Below are positions 1-11,637 of a DNA stretch of 64,000 nt, one piece after another. The notes below the pieces were generated by a model. That model was not told the DNA's origin. It saw only the letters and a program-made list of their open reading frames with translations, and ran no database searches. The stretch is from Lithodes maja (taxonomy: Eukaryota > Arthropoda > Malacostraca > Decapoda > Lithodidae), in the NCBI GenBank assembly GCA_037953745.1, contig JBAKBP010013033.1, positions 1-64,000 on the forward strand. Reading direction: 5' to 3'. How positions within the stretch are numbered: the stretch's first letter is position 1; every line of letters begins with the position of its first letter. Position numbers and translations under genes: made by a program.

Positions 1-1019
1 ATAGAGAGTGGTTGGTTAATAGAGGGAATGAAAAGAGCGAGGTACTTGGAGAAAAAGAGAGTGGTGAAAAGAGTATTGAAGGAAAGTAAGAGAAGAGCAG
101 ATGAGGAATTTGGAAGGAATCTATAAGTGTAAAATGGAGGGAGTGTAAGAAACTGTTCTGGAAAGAGGTCAAAAAAGTTAGAGAGGGTAGCAAGGGAAAT
201 AGTATGGGTGTGAAAGATAAGAATGGGCGAGTGATAACCGAAAAACAAGAGAGAATCGAAAGATGGAGGGTGTACTTCAACGAATTGCTAAAGGTACGGA
301 ATTAAGCACCAGCAAACATAGTTGGATTGGGTATGGGAGGGAGGAGATGAAAAGTAGTGGAAGAGGAGGTGGGGATCAGGAGGTCAGAAGTATGTGAAGC
401 CATGAATAGAGTTAAGATGGGGAAAGCATCAGGAATAGATGGAGTGTGTGGAGAAATGCTGAGGTATGGTGGTGAGATACTGATTGAATGGGTATGGAAA
501 ATGTGTAAACTAGCATGCGAGAAAGTGAGTGCACCTGATGACTGGAAGACAGGCATAATAGTCCCCCTCACCCTTATATAGGGATAAAGGGAAAAGAGGA
601 GTGTGTTGTAACCACCGGGGTATATGCCTTCTAAGTGTAGTAGGGAAGTTGTACAGTAGGGTAGTGATTGAGAGAGTGAGAACAGAGAAATGGATAGGGG
701 ACGAGCAGGGTGGGTATGGGAAGGGAAGGGGATGTGTAGATCAGATTTTTGCCCTGAAATGTATTGTGGAGAAATAGCTGGAGAAGGGACATAAGTTGTA
801 TGCTGCCTTTATAGACTTAGAGAAGGCCTATGACAGAGTGGATAGAGAAGGTTTGTGAAAAGTACTGAGAATATACTGAGTAGACGGCAAGTTGCTGAAA
901 GTAGTGAAGAGCATGTATGAGAGTGCAAAGGCGTCAGTAGGTGTGGAGAAAGAGCAGAGCGAGTTCCTTGTTCTGAATGTTGGGTTGAAGCAAGGGTGTG
1001 TGATGTCCCCATGGTTGTT

Positions 1020-1055
<36 letters not shown>

Positions 1056-1915
1056 ATGGAGTTATGAAAGAAATACAAGGAAGAGCAGTGGATGTTGGTG
1101 TACCTCTGATAAGTGAGGGAAACAAGTGGAAGTTGCCTGTACTCCTGCTTGCTGATGATACAGTTCTGATGAGCGATAGTGAATGGGAGTTGCAGGGGCT
1201 GGTAAATATGTTTGGAACAGTGTGTGAAAAACGGAATCTGAAGGTAAATGCGGGGAAGAGCAAGGTTATGGTCCTTGAAAGGGGTTTGAGGTAAAGTTGA
1301 ATGGTCAGGCTATGGAGAATGTCAGCTCATTCAAGTATCTAGGCAGTGTGTTGAGTAAAGATAGGACTATGGATGAAGAAGTGCGGGAGAGGGTGCAACA
1401 GGGGAAGAGGGTTGTAGGAAAGATGAAAGCAGTAACAAGAAATAGGGTGGTCAGCTTGGACGTAAAGAAGTCTTTACATGACATTGTGGTAATCCCGACA
1501 TTGACTTATGGGAGTGAAGCATGGACGTTGGTGAAGAGACTCAAACCTAGGGTGAGAGGGGTGGAAATTAGTTACCTGAGAAGTGCGTGCAGAGTTACAT
1601 GGAGGGATAGACAGACGAATGAGGAAGTACGAGAGAGGTGTGGTGTGGATGTAGATGGGCTTGAAAGTGTGAAAAGGAACACCTTGAGATGGTTTTGCCA
1701 TGTGGAACATATGGGAAGCGAGAGAATGACTAAGAGAGTGTATGAGTGAGGTGGAAGGATAGAGAGGAAGAAGGATGGAGTGAAGAAGTATATGAGTGAA
1801 GGCGGTGCTGGATGGGAGGAGGGGCGTCAACCGACGGGACAGAGGTGCATGGGGGCGTTTCGTTCGTAGCCACCCCTTCGGAGATCACGGCGTCCGGCAA
1901 CAGATAGATAGATTG
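1..1915 (+). pseudogene. RTE-like LINE, RT region, decayed, left end outside window
   Basis: This is the remains of a non-LTR retrotransposon polyprotein, once a reverse transcriptase copying its own RNA at a nicked target. Pieces in several frames follow the RT order. They are the endonuclease-RT linker (about 60-300), SGIDGV and EMLRYGG (near 430-480), GGYGKGRGCVDQIF (about 710-750), FIDLEKAYDRVD (about 810-845, catalytic Asp), LKQGCVMSP (about 985-1012), LLADDTVL (about 1145-1170, catalytic Asp pair) and FKYLGSVLSK (about 1330). The C-terminal module LRWFCHVEHM follows at about 1690. Several stops and frameshifts break the frame, and a (TA)n array interrupts the RT. The element ends near 1898 in a GATA-type tail. 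The upstream endonuclease lies beyond the left edge. The longest intact piece is 1297-1749. The family is assigned from the C-terminal module, and the exact clade is uncertain. Confidence 0.85.
1022..1053. repeat. (TA)n microsatellite inside LINE RT
   Basis: Sixteen TA units lie directly after the codons for the RT motif LFNIY and before DGVMKEI. The array is probably a local expansion of a short AT-rich stretch already present in the coding sequence. Confidence 0.95.
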
Positions 1916-2469
1916 ATATTATCTATCTTTTTCGTGTTCATCCCTTTGCTCTTAACGATTATGCCATTATTGACAGTGTTATTAATTACGGAATTATAAT
2001 TATGTGGTCTGCTTTTTTAAATATTGTTGATACCATTATTAATAATACTATTACTATTATTATTATTATTATTGATTCAGTAATTACCAGTACAAGTTTT
2101 TGGTGTGGTAGCTGTAATAGTAGTTCTTGTCTATGATGTGCTAATTGTATTGGATTTATTTTACCTTTTCCTTGTTAATTAGTGTCATTATGATCAAAAA
2201 TATTTATATCTAGAGTTCATTCTAGAAATCTTAAGATATAAAATGTAATGAGGATTAAATAATTATTTATTTCATAAATGTTACATTTATTGACAGTATT
2301 CATTATTATTTTACACATTATATACATTTATCTTGACAATATAACGGAATATACAGTACATATAAACTTTACTTTCCGTTTGTATCAATGTAAGCCTATA
2401 CAAAACATTAATTTCGATGAAATAATTATGTTTTTTTCTAGTATATATAAAGTATATAGACTATGTACA
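1916..2469. other. AT-rich spacer, no gene seen
   Basis: AT-rich DNA with a short (ATT)n tract at about 2049-2073. No conserved protein motif, RNA gene or transposon end was recognised on either strand. Confidence 0.6.
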
Positions 2470-3200
2470 GCATTGGCTGTACTTACAATCTTGTCCATCC
2501 TCCCTCAACCTCTATCACGTTTTCCAGTTGAATCTGCGTATCATCAACCAAATTACTGCATACATCAGGCGTGTGCCTCATTCCCTCCCATACTTCTCTG
2601 ACTTTCCTCTCGACTGACGGTCTGGTCTTCTCCTCCACTCCCACTCCTGCACCATTATTCCCCACAAGTTTTCAATGGGGTTACAGTCGCATCTTTTTGA
2701 TGGTCAATCAATCGCTATTATTTCGGAGTGGCGAGCAAATCAATCTCTTGCTACTCGGCTAGTATTGGTGATCTTTCGTACACGAAATAGATTGGGTCCG
2801 GGTTGAATATGGCGTACATTCTAACCAAAGGCAGGAGTGACGTTTCTAGGATGTTAATATACTCCTTTCAAATGACCTTCAATGGTCACCAACTCTCCCT
2901 ACCACTTCCAGCCGTGCAGAGCCACATACTGTATATCCTTCAGTTCTTGAGCGTTCCGAGATGTGTTCAAGCTGGTATTACTTGTTTCAAGGCCGCCAAC
3001 ACAAGCGAGTCTACAGAAATAGAAGTATTTTCATCTGTAAAGCTAACCATTTTCCAAAAATGTAAATCACGATTAATATATATTTGTGCAAATCATACGC
3101 ATTCTTCTCTATTTGGTTCAGTTAGAGCTTCCTTGACTGCTGGCACATAGCAATAGATGCCGACTACCTTGGCATGGCTTCGTGTAGTAGAGGGATGACA
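2470..3200 (-). pseudogene. Tc1/mariner-superfamily transposase, decayed
   Basis: Read on the minus strand this resembles the catalytic half of a Tc1-like (IS630 superfamily) cut-and-paste transposase. In order there are HFWKMVSFTDEN (about 3070-3030, the second catalytic Asp region), a block ending PIYFVHERSP (about 2800-2765), DCNPIENLWGIM (about 2695-2655, which carries the catalytic Glu), and a tail ending EVEGGWTRL near 2483. Stops and frameshifts separate the blocks. The last part is open only as a 60-codon stretch at 2483-2665. The N-terminal DNA-binding domain and terminal inverted repeats were not found. The D...D...E order and the NPIENLWG motif are diagnostic of the superfamily. 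The subfamily is not assigned. Confidence 0.75.
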
Positions 3201-3653
3201 TGGCAGGTTCAGCTTATTTTAAAAATTGCATAACTAACCTTGATATTATTTTGTAATAGGGGTCATTAATTGAAAAAACGCTATTATACAGTAAATCAAT
3301 TATAAAATTCAGTTCATTAAAATACTACCAAACATAGCATAATATCGTTATGAGGTTGCATGTAAAGTGTGCAATGTGTGTAATGTATTTAATTAATACA
3401 TTATACTACAGCAACGATTAAATATATATATATGAATGAAAGCAAACACGATTCGGTTACTTACAAAGTTGAGAAAGGTGGGTGTGTATGTAGAGAGAGA
3501 GAGAAAGAGAAAGAGGTGATTGGAATAAATTAATAAAGTATATTGAAAGCTATTTTGGTATACAGGTATGATATAAGATATTTTACGAAGTGACTACTCA
3601 GTGTGTGAATACCCATAAATCATTGTGAACAAACACTTCTAAGGTATTACAAA

Positions 3654-3654
<1 letters not shown>
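3201..3654. other. AT-rich spacer, no gene seen
   Basis: Low-complexity AT-rich DNA with a short GA-rich tract near 3490-3520. Nothing else was recognised. Confidence 0.6.

Positions 3655-3731
<77 letters not shown>
3655..3731. repeat. (GT)n microsatellite
   Basis: About 38 nearly perfect GT units, bounded by AAAA on the left and TTGCC on the right. Confidence 0.98.
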
Positions 3732-3732
<1 letters not shown>

Positions 3733-4464
3733 GCCAAGCTACGGATAGGATTATGATAGTGTAAATAATTAATACTTCTGTGATAAAGATAATTTAATAC
3801 AATATATTAATGTGTGGAAAAGGGTAGTGAGGAGTAACCGCTAGCCAACTTTCACTTCTGGGTGTACCATGTTCCAATCCAACCTAAGAAAATGTTCCTC
3901 CTCACCTTCCTTTTCTTCGTTAGGGCTCCTTTCAGCCACCATTCTCTCTGTAATACGTAAGGTAGCGTATTGCAGTGTACCAACAGGGCGTGTGTTGGGA
4001 GATACAGTACGGTATAGAATAGCGCAATAAAGACAATTTAGCAATATGTATTTTGTCGTTGTATAGTTGGTTGCATTTACTTTTGGATGCAGTAAATTTG
4101 TTTTTGCCTCCTTATATCTTTTAAACTTACATGATTGTCTGTCATGTTGGTACATTGCAATTCGTTGCCTTCACTATTGCAGACAGTATTGTGACTACAC
4201 GCAGCCCAGGGTACAGTACCTCTGGAGGGACCCTACTGAGGTGTTATGTGGCGGGGGTGGGGGGGGGGGGGGGGGGGGCGAGATTGTCATTGTTTACAAT
4301 ATTTGTATATTACACATTCGTAAATTAGAGCGTGTTGTAAGAGTGATAGCGTTCTTTGAAGCCAATGTCATTTCTATCTAACGGTACTTTTCGTTTTTAC
4401 TTTATTCCACTTGATTGGTGTCTCTTTGATACAACCTTTTCGTTGCCTCCTTTCAGTGTGTCGC
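3732..4464. other. Spacer with poly-G tract, no gene seen
   Basis: There is no recognisable coding region. A G-run interrupted by a single T lies at about 4253-4278. Short open frames here carry no conserved motif and are translated partly from the G-run. Confidence 0.6.
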
Positions 4465-4820
4465 TTAAGGGGAGGCAGACCGTTTTTCTGGACCTCTTCT
4501 CTCTAATGTTTAGCCCCACTAGTTTTGAGATTATAAGATTGGCGATTTTAACACCTTTCGCCTCATTTCGTTGTCAATTTTAAGACCTTTCGTGCCATGT
4601 AGGTGTCGATTATTTCCTGGCGAGCGATAGCGAGCTTGCAATTTTAAAACGAACCGGCCTTTGGCCGGGAAATTTTTCTACCGAAAAATGTACAAATTAA
4701 TCTTTAAGGGAGGTCTAGGGGGTGGTTTTTCAAAGCTTGATGGAGGTCTAGGGAGGAAACTAAAAAAAAAAATATGAATAAATGAATTAATAGACCAAAC
4801 AAACTGTCAGTTTCCCCTAA
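4465..4820 (+). mobile_element. TTAA-bounded hairpin MITE, copy 1
   Basis: This is a non-coding element of about 356 bp that begins TTAAGGGGAG and ends in the reverse complement of that sequence (CCCCTAA). It shares its whole length with copies at 17939, 18438, 24334 and 61675. Conserved internal landmarks are GGCGAGCGATAGCGAGC, the small hairpin CCGGCC-TTT-GGCCGG, and a second hairpin formed by ATTTTTC and GAAAAAT around a short loop. TTAA target sites are typical of piggyBac-type elements. The GGGG end is atypical for that superfamily, so the superfamily is left open. No transposase is encoded. Confidence 0.85.
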
Positions 4821-5727
4821 AATCACTCTTAATTCTCCAAGTAATTTATATGTCATCAGTTTTATCAATTACTGTCGGCTCCCTTCTCTTCTCTCGTTAA
4901 TCACAGCCATCTTATTTTTCACGTGAACTGTGTGATCCGATTTTTCACAGTTAATTCTTTCTTGATCCCTCTTCCCCCTTGCATTCATTAAAGGATTTTC
5001 TATATATTTTGTCGATTCTCTTTTATTTCGAGTTATATTATTGGCTTCCTTTCATTATTATCCCCCCCCCCCCCACACACACACACACATACACCCTCTC
5101 CCTATCTTGTCATCACATTTTAAAGAACTTCCCCTTTTCTTACAAATTAGATTATCGTTATATTTATTCCAAACATTTGATTATATGAACAAACGCGCTT
5201 TTGTCAACTTAAAAACTAATATATTTTTATTGCAGGTGTTAATATATTGGTATTAAGGTTTTCAATCCTTGTGACCAAGGGTAGCCCTCACAAATGTGTT
5301 ACTTTTTGTTACTCAGAACTTCATGAACTATGAAAGCCCTCTCGTAGGAAATTGCCACTTATCACAAACATATTAAGGTTGCACGCTCTGGGGAACGTAG
5401 GAGGTTTATGGAATTCTATAGATAGAGTATTACATTTGTCGCGTTACTCATCCAGTATACTTCCCCTGCATCTCTTAAGTATTGATACTTTTTTTCCCGC
5501 CTGCGGAGCATTCCCTTAAAAGACAATCTTTTCTGTATCTGTAGCCTTTAGTGAGCCTGATTTGTAAGGCTATCTGGCCATGAGTAGTAGGCCATGTTAA
5601 GATGATATGTAAAACAAAAATGAAAAATAAAAAAAATAACATAAAACATAAAATACAAAATAAAACGCTATTGGAGGGTGATCGAACTCCAAAATACACT
5701 TTAACCTGAACACTTGGACGTTCACAT
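4821..5727. other. Spacer, no gene seen
   Basis: AT-rich DNA with a C13 plus (CA)n tract at about 5062-5089 and A-rich stretches near 5610-5660. No protein motif or RNA gene was recognised. Confidence 0.6.
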
Positions 5728-5995
5728 ACCAGTCACTTTCCCTTCAACATTATCAATTACACACCAGCCACTTATTTCTCAGCATTGTCTACTACACACC
5801 AGTCACCGCTTTCCCTTAACATTGTAGATTACACACCAGTCACTTTTCCCTTAACATAGTCCATTACATACCAGTCACTTTTCCCCTAATATAGTCCATT
5901 ACACAACAGTAATATTTTCCTCAATATAGTCCGTTACACACCAGTCTCTTTTCCTCAACATTGTTCATTACACACCAGTCACTTTTCTTTAGATA
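5728..5995. repeat. 35-bp minisatellite, about 7-8 units
   Basis: The core ACCAGTCACTTTTCCC recurs at 5728, 5763, 5798, 5835, 5870, 5905, 5940 and 5974, so the period is 34-37 bp and mostly 35. Units differ by substitutions. There is no spacer and repeat alternation, so this is not a CRISPR-like array. It abuts the 3' tail of the LINE to its right. Confidence 0.93.
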
Positions 5996-6085
5996 GTCAG
6001 TCAGTCATAATTTTATTTCATAAAAAGACATATACATACACTTTTTACAGAGTTATTTACGTAATCTACATTAAGCTAAAAGTCC

Positions 6086-8969
6086 TTAGCGCATAGTTGG
6101 TTCTGTGTTCTGTACATAAACAATTCTTGATCTGATAGCATTGATATCATTTAGCAATAAGTTAGTAAATCCATACTCATGTAGGATTATTTTTTCAACA
6201 TCCTTTACAAGAAAAGATCTATGTAACATGTAATACATGTTCTTCTCTATAAAACTACATGGCTTTATGAGATTTCTATATACAAATCTTATTTTCATCC
6301 AGTTAACCAAATGCCTAAACACCATCACTCCACATTCTCTACAAGCACTGTGGTTGCTCTCCCAGTACTTCATATTCAATATTTTCTTTATTGCCTTGTG
6401 GTATCCAATGGAAAACTGCTTAAACGGTATATAACATTTTCTATTATTAAACCAAAGTTCAGCGCCATAAAAATTCAAACAATAGCTTTGAAATAAATTT
6501 AAAAATACCTCAGTACTCGTGTTGCTAAACTTTCTTAAAAGACAATTAAACTCATTGTAAAACTTATTTCTGCATCTTATCATATCCAAGTCATTATTAA
6601 GATTACAATCAATTATAAAACCCAAATATTTGTATTCAGAAACAATATTTAATTTGTTATTGTCTAAATATATGAAAGGATTCATTTCCTGTCCATACTT
6701 ATATTTAAAGATCATACATACTGATTTTGCAGAGTTAATAGATAAGTCTAGTTGTTTAATTTCATGATCCATAATATCTATCAATGTTTGCAGACCTCTA
6801 ACCGAAGGAGCCAATATTACAAGATCGTCTGCATAGGCGATCACATTGCTGACTTGTAAACCTAGTCTACAGCCTACATTATTTGCAGATAATTTACTTA
6901 ATAAGTCATCAATATAAATTGAAAACAACAAGGGAGATAAAACCCCACCCTGTCTCACTCCATTTTTCATAGTCCATTCAGTTGAAATTGAATCTTTAAA
7001 TTTGACAACAACATGTTGGTTTCTGTAAAAGTAAAATAAAATATTAACCAAGAAATTTGGTAATCCTAGTTTTAAAAGCTTATTTGCAAGTTTGAAATGA
7101 TTCACCTTATCAAAAGCTTTTGTCAGGTCAATAAAACATGAAAAAACATTAGATCCCTCCGTGGTGTACCTTAAAATGGTTTCCTTGAGAACTAAACATG
7201 CAGTAGAAGTAGAATACCTCTCTCTAAATCCATGCTGCCTATCATTTAAACTAACATATCTTAAAATTTTGTACTTCAAGCAGTATTCAAATACCTTCAA
7301 TAATATTGGCGATAACGTAATTGATCTATAATTATCAAGTGATGTATTATCTTTATACTTATCTTTCAATAAGGGTACCATAATTCCAAAGTTCATTCTT
7401 ACAGGCATACAACCATGTACAACACAAGAAGAAATCAACTTTGCAATTACTACTATCAATTCGTTTGTACAATACTTAAAATGAAAAGCATGTATATTAT
7501 CTGGGCCAATACCACAATTGAGGTCAGATATTGCTGTAGATACATCATGACTATTTACCTTACCAAATATTTCACCGTCACGTACATTTTTCACCAATTT
7601 ATCTATCATGAAGTCATCATCATTCTGACATTTACAATCATCATATACATGTTTAAACTTATTGGAAAATTTCTCTACAATACATTTTGGGTCACATTCT
7701 CCATCTATTTTCATACTTACAAAAACTTTATTATTCTTTATTTGTCTAACCTCTTTCCAAAATGATTTCAAATTGTTTTTAGATAGAGATTGAGCTAACT
7801 TATTTTTTCTAATTTGAGACTCATTTTGTTTAACTTGTTTCAATACATTCCTAAAGTCCTTTCTAGACTCCTTCATTTCTTCTAACTCAACTCCTGCAAG
7901 TGGACGTCCCCTATTCTTCCAAGTTAAAAACTTACTTCTCGCAAACTTATGCAAATCCTTAATTTCATCATTCCAACCTGGTATAACTTTATGCTTTTTT
8001 AATGGTTCTTTCTTAAACAAAGAAGATGAATTAAGTAACAAACTAATTATACTGTTATAAATTAAATTTAATTCCTTGATATGATGTTCATTATTACATC
8101 TATATACACTGCAGTCCAAGCAATTAAAACTTGATATATCCAATTCACTTAGATAATGATTAATATTTGATTTATATATCTGTAAATTATCCACAATAGA
8201 CAGTTTTTGCCAGTCGATGAATTCTGACGGTTCAATGTGTACATCTACTATACCAACATTACATATGTCAATGTTTAGCTTACATGCCAGGGGAAAGTGA
8301 TCATAGAGGGCCATATCATACCTTATAGTAAAATCATCTATTATTTCGTTTAGACTCTCACTTACTGCTATATGATCAAGCCAACTGGTTGTATTCTTTG
8401 CAGGACATAAATATGTAAACGAATCATTCTGCATTGCCTCGACATCACTAAATATAAAGCACTTGCTAATAAATAAATTAATAATATCTTTCCAAAACCT
8501 ACCTTTAGTTGGACTAGCATTAAAATTTTAAGACATTGTTGCAGTGTTGTTCAGCTATAAAATTATCAAGAGTGGCTATTGTATTTCTAAATTCATCTAA
8601 GGAGTCCTCGTCTTGCTTGTCACAAGGTAGGTATACATTCACTATAAATATTTGTACATCTCTACATTTCATTATAATCCCAATTATTCTTTCATTACAA
8701 TACACAGAATCAATATTATTACTAAGTGAATTTTTCCATAATATGGCAACACCTTTTGAAGGACGACCCTCTACTATGCCTTCGTTACTCCTATCTTCCA
8801 CACATGCGATTGCATCAAATGCATCATTGATTGTTCTTAAAACATTTAAGTCTTCTTTCAATAACATTATTTCTTGTAAAAGAATGATATCGTATTCCAT
8901 AGTCAATAACTTTACTGCCTCAATATTATTTCTTACAGAATTACAGTTATATGATACAATCTTAGCCAT
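6086..8969 (-). pseudogene. LINE ORF2: APE endonuclease plus reverse transcriptase
   Basis: ORF2 starts at the ATG at 8969. The N-terminal APE-like endonuclease is open to 8520. It has SYNCNSVRNN at its start, the LLQEIML block and VNVYLP. A short deletion just upstream of FNASPTKG then shifts the frame and removes the usual Gly-Asp of the GDFN motif. Coding resumes in another frame through to 6086, with TTSWLDHI and YDHFPLACKL closing the endonuclease. RT follows, with GIGPDNIH, FIDLTKAFDKVNH (catalytic Asp), VRQGGVLSPLL and IAYADDLVIL (catalytic Asp pair), then a Cys-rich tail (NHSACRECGV). The RT catalytic residues are intact, so only the endonuclease break separates this copy from a complete ORF2. 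The longest open stretch (8434-6086) begins at an internal Met, not the true start. Confidence 0.88.
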
Positions 8970-10339
8970 TAAGATGTATGTTTAGGTTTATAGTATTTTC
9001 TAACAATTACATGGTTCGGCCAACACTCCGGACGTAACAAATCATCCCTCTTACTCATTGCAACAGTTATTTTAAATGACTTCCATTCTCGTTCAAATTT
9101 AGATTCAAGCTCACAGCATTTTACACTTTCAATGTTAAATTCATCCGATATATACTTAGTAATATCAACAACGCCAGTGTCACAGTCAGCATTCCCAATG
9201 TAAATATCTCCTGATCTTTCAGAGCCTTTAAACCTAGATTAAGTAACGTTTTTTGTTCCTCGTACACCAGCTGGCCTCTTCCACTTCTGATCCATTTTTC
9301 TTTGCGGCTGTTGGGTAGGGGGGACTGAGGCATTCCTACCGCGCCGACTCTTAACTTGTTGAAAGCCATCATCATCCAGGACACCACGTCCTGTTTCTCC
9401 TCGTTCACCTTTACTGTCACTGTTCTTGGATCTCATATACTGCAGGGGCTCAACAGATTTCTCCTTCGACCGTGTTACCTCATGTTCTAGTTCGAGAACA
9501 CGAGATGACTTCCTGATCGCACCATTTCCAACAAACTGTTTCTGCTGTTTATATCCTGTTGTAGGCGATGAAGGAGCAGTGCCACGTGAGCTCTGCTCCT
9601 CACACAGTACCTCACTGTAGGTAGGCATTTGTAGAGGTGAGGCTACACTATCAAACTGACTGTCACGTTGCTGACTCAGTGGTGGAGCGGATGGTTCACC
9701 AGTCATCTTCAGTAACCCCTCCACTTCCCTCTCATAAGCACTAATAGTTTTATGTCCAACACTACTGTCATCATGGCCGGTTAGTAACTTATCAAGATTC
9801 TCCTCTAAGATACTGTCTCTCCGTAGATCACTATTTCTACTCCTCTGCTTGATATCTTTAAGTATCCCCTTTATCTCCAGTAGTTCTTCCTTAATAATAT
9901 AGTTATCTTCTACTAATCCAACATTTTCAATACGTGACTCTTTCAGTGATTTTACTTCACCTTTAAGTTCACTAATTTGATCAATTAACTCCTTTATATA
10001 ACCTCCAATCACATCAAAACCATTTGATGGTGGAAAACCATCAAAGTTAGCAGTGACAAATTTAGGCAATTTTACATTTTCGTTGTCACATTTCTCAAAA
10101 AGATCAATAATGTCAATAAAGTTCTCCCTTGTCTTACTGTCAGATCTTCTCCACACAATCTTTTGATTCATCTTATTATAGAACACTTCTTTAGCGTTTT
10201 TAATGTCATTTTCATTGTAGAACACAGTGCATATATTTACAATTTGATCCTTGCTCTTTGAATGCCTTGCTGTAGAGACATAGGCCAATACAGAATGTTC
10301 TACATACTCACAGTCTGCCATTATTATTTCACTACACAT
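8969..10339 (-). pseudogene. LINE ORF1 with one internal stop
   Basis: ORF1 begins at the ATG at 10339 and is open for 366 codons to a TAA at 9239-9241. The same frame continues for 89 more codons to the stop at 8969-8971, so the full frame is 456 codons with a single nonsense. The N-terminus (VLAYVSTARHS, VFYNENDIKNAKEVFYNK) resembles ORF1 proteins of invertebrate LINEs. A predicted coiled coil follows at residues of about 120-180 (ELIDQISELKGEVKSL), then a Ser/Gln-rich linker. A basic stretch (SRRGRN, PQRKMDQKWKR) leads to a C-terminal module lying wholly after the stop (GDIYIGNAD, WKSFKITVAM, LRPECWPNHV). Family knowledge suggests nucleic-acid binding in the retrotransposition particle. 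Confidence 0.8.
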
Positions 10340-10745
10340 GACCAGTCCCGATGCATATCCACCAACTTCAGATACTGCTTATTATGACCCAGATGAATGG
10401 CGAGGTAATGGTGCCATAGCTTGATGACGGAAGCAATTAGATCCCACCAGCTTTCTCCATTATGTATTTGCCAGTTCTTGATGTGTCCATTAATGGACAC
10501 GCCTTGCTTGAGTCACCACCGCACCAGGGACTTTCTTCCAACCCACCAGAAGCCTCTCTGGTGATGCCCCAAGCTTGGTAGAGTTGTAAGGCGTGTGTGC
10601 TACTTGGTGTTTCAGTCCCCTGCCACCTCCAGGATGGTACTCCCAACTTGTTTACACCCGGTTCCGTCTGTCACATTCGTTTTGCTAGCATGCTCCAGTC
10701 TTCTCGAGATGAATGTCTAGCTTTCTTTCCAATACATACGAGGTT

Positions 10746-10784
<39 letters not shown>

Positions 10785-11571
10785 GGATAGTGTGTGTGTG
10801 TGTATGTGTGTGTGTGTGTGTTCACCATTCTGTGCACATGTTCACTAGGCAATATCGGCGTGCTCGTTTGATCTGATGAACAAACAAACCATTAATTGCC
10901 TCTGTTTGTGGTGGAGGCTAAACGTTTGGGTTGAGTTGGTACTTGTGGTGTTGCGTTTGGATTAGGTGAGGGAAAAACAGGCAGACTAGACAGAAAAGTA
11001 GGCAGATAGAGTAAGTAAGAGAGACAGATATGCAATGGTAAACCGAGAATCAGTTCGAATACAGTCGAGTTGTGACAGACATATTACCAGCCAAATATAT
11101 ACAGTATAGAGTAATACAAATACAGGGATTGACAGACACACACATCATAAGAAAGGATTACAAAAACACTGATTATTAAATAAGCAAATACAAACACACT
11201 TTTGACGATACACACATTCTGATTGCATTCTTGGAAAGTACGTTAAAATGTTTGTCATATAATTAATAAATACCTGTTGTCATCAGTGAAAAATTCGATT
11301 TATTGAGGTGTGAAGTGAAGGGATATTGGACAAACATATATTTGTTTTCGGTCCACATCACTTTTATCGATTAATATTTATTTGTTTGTGTATTTTGCTG
11401 CAGGAATATTGTAGATCAACCTTTCTTTTTTGTTTTCCTCTTGGGATATAATAGAGTGTACTAAATGTAATTGTTGTTACTGAATATTGCTCTTAAATTA
11501 ATATTTTGGCTGCGCATGTATTATTTGTTTTCGTCAAAGAGCTATCATTATTTTATTCACATTAACACAAC

Positions 11572-11576
<5 letters not shown>
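10340..11576. other. Spacer or LINE 5' leader, no gene seen
   Basis: The part next to 10339 may be the 5' UTR of the minus-strand LINE. No motif marks its edge. Beyond the GATA and GT arrays the DNA is AT-rich and unrecognised. The block at about 10728-10745 shares AATACATACGAGGTTGA with the end of the Penelope-like element at 11643. Confidence 0.5.
10746..10821. repeat. (GATA)n followed by (GT)n
   Basis: About ten GATA units at 10746-10790 run straight into a slightly interrupted GT array to about 10821. Confidence 0.95.
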
Positions 11577-11623
<47 letters not shown>

Positions 11624-11637
11624 TATATATATATATA
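11577..11637. repeat. (TA)n microsatellite at left edge of Penelope-like element
   Basis: About 30 TA units with one TAAT interruption. The Penelope-like inverted repeat starts directly after it. A second (TA)n array sits just beyond the right arm at 12910. Confidence 0.95.

Larger units (their letters stand above)
5996..10339 (-). mobile_element. Two-ORF APE-type LINE, nearly full length, inactivated
   Basis: This non-LTR retrotransposon is read right to left: ORF1 (10339-8969), ORF2 (8969-6086), a short 3' UTR with an AATAAA-like signal near 6020, and a tail of TGAC units at about 6001-6013. ORF1 and ORF2 meet in the five bases TAATG. One nonsense codon breaks ORF1, and a small deletion with frameshift breaks the endonuclease. 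The RT is open for 782 codons. The domain order places it in the broad CR1/L2/Jockey group. The clade was not resolved. The 5' UTR boundary beyond 10339 is unknown, and the (GATA)n array at 10746 may mark its limit. Confidence 0.85.

Noticed and set aside
5728..5995. Regularly spaced repeats resembling a CRISPR array
   Set aside because: The 35-bp units are contiguous with no unique spacers, there are no cas genes, and the genome is eukaryotic. It is a minisatellite.
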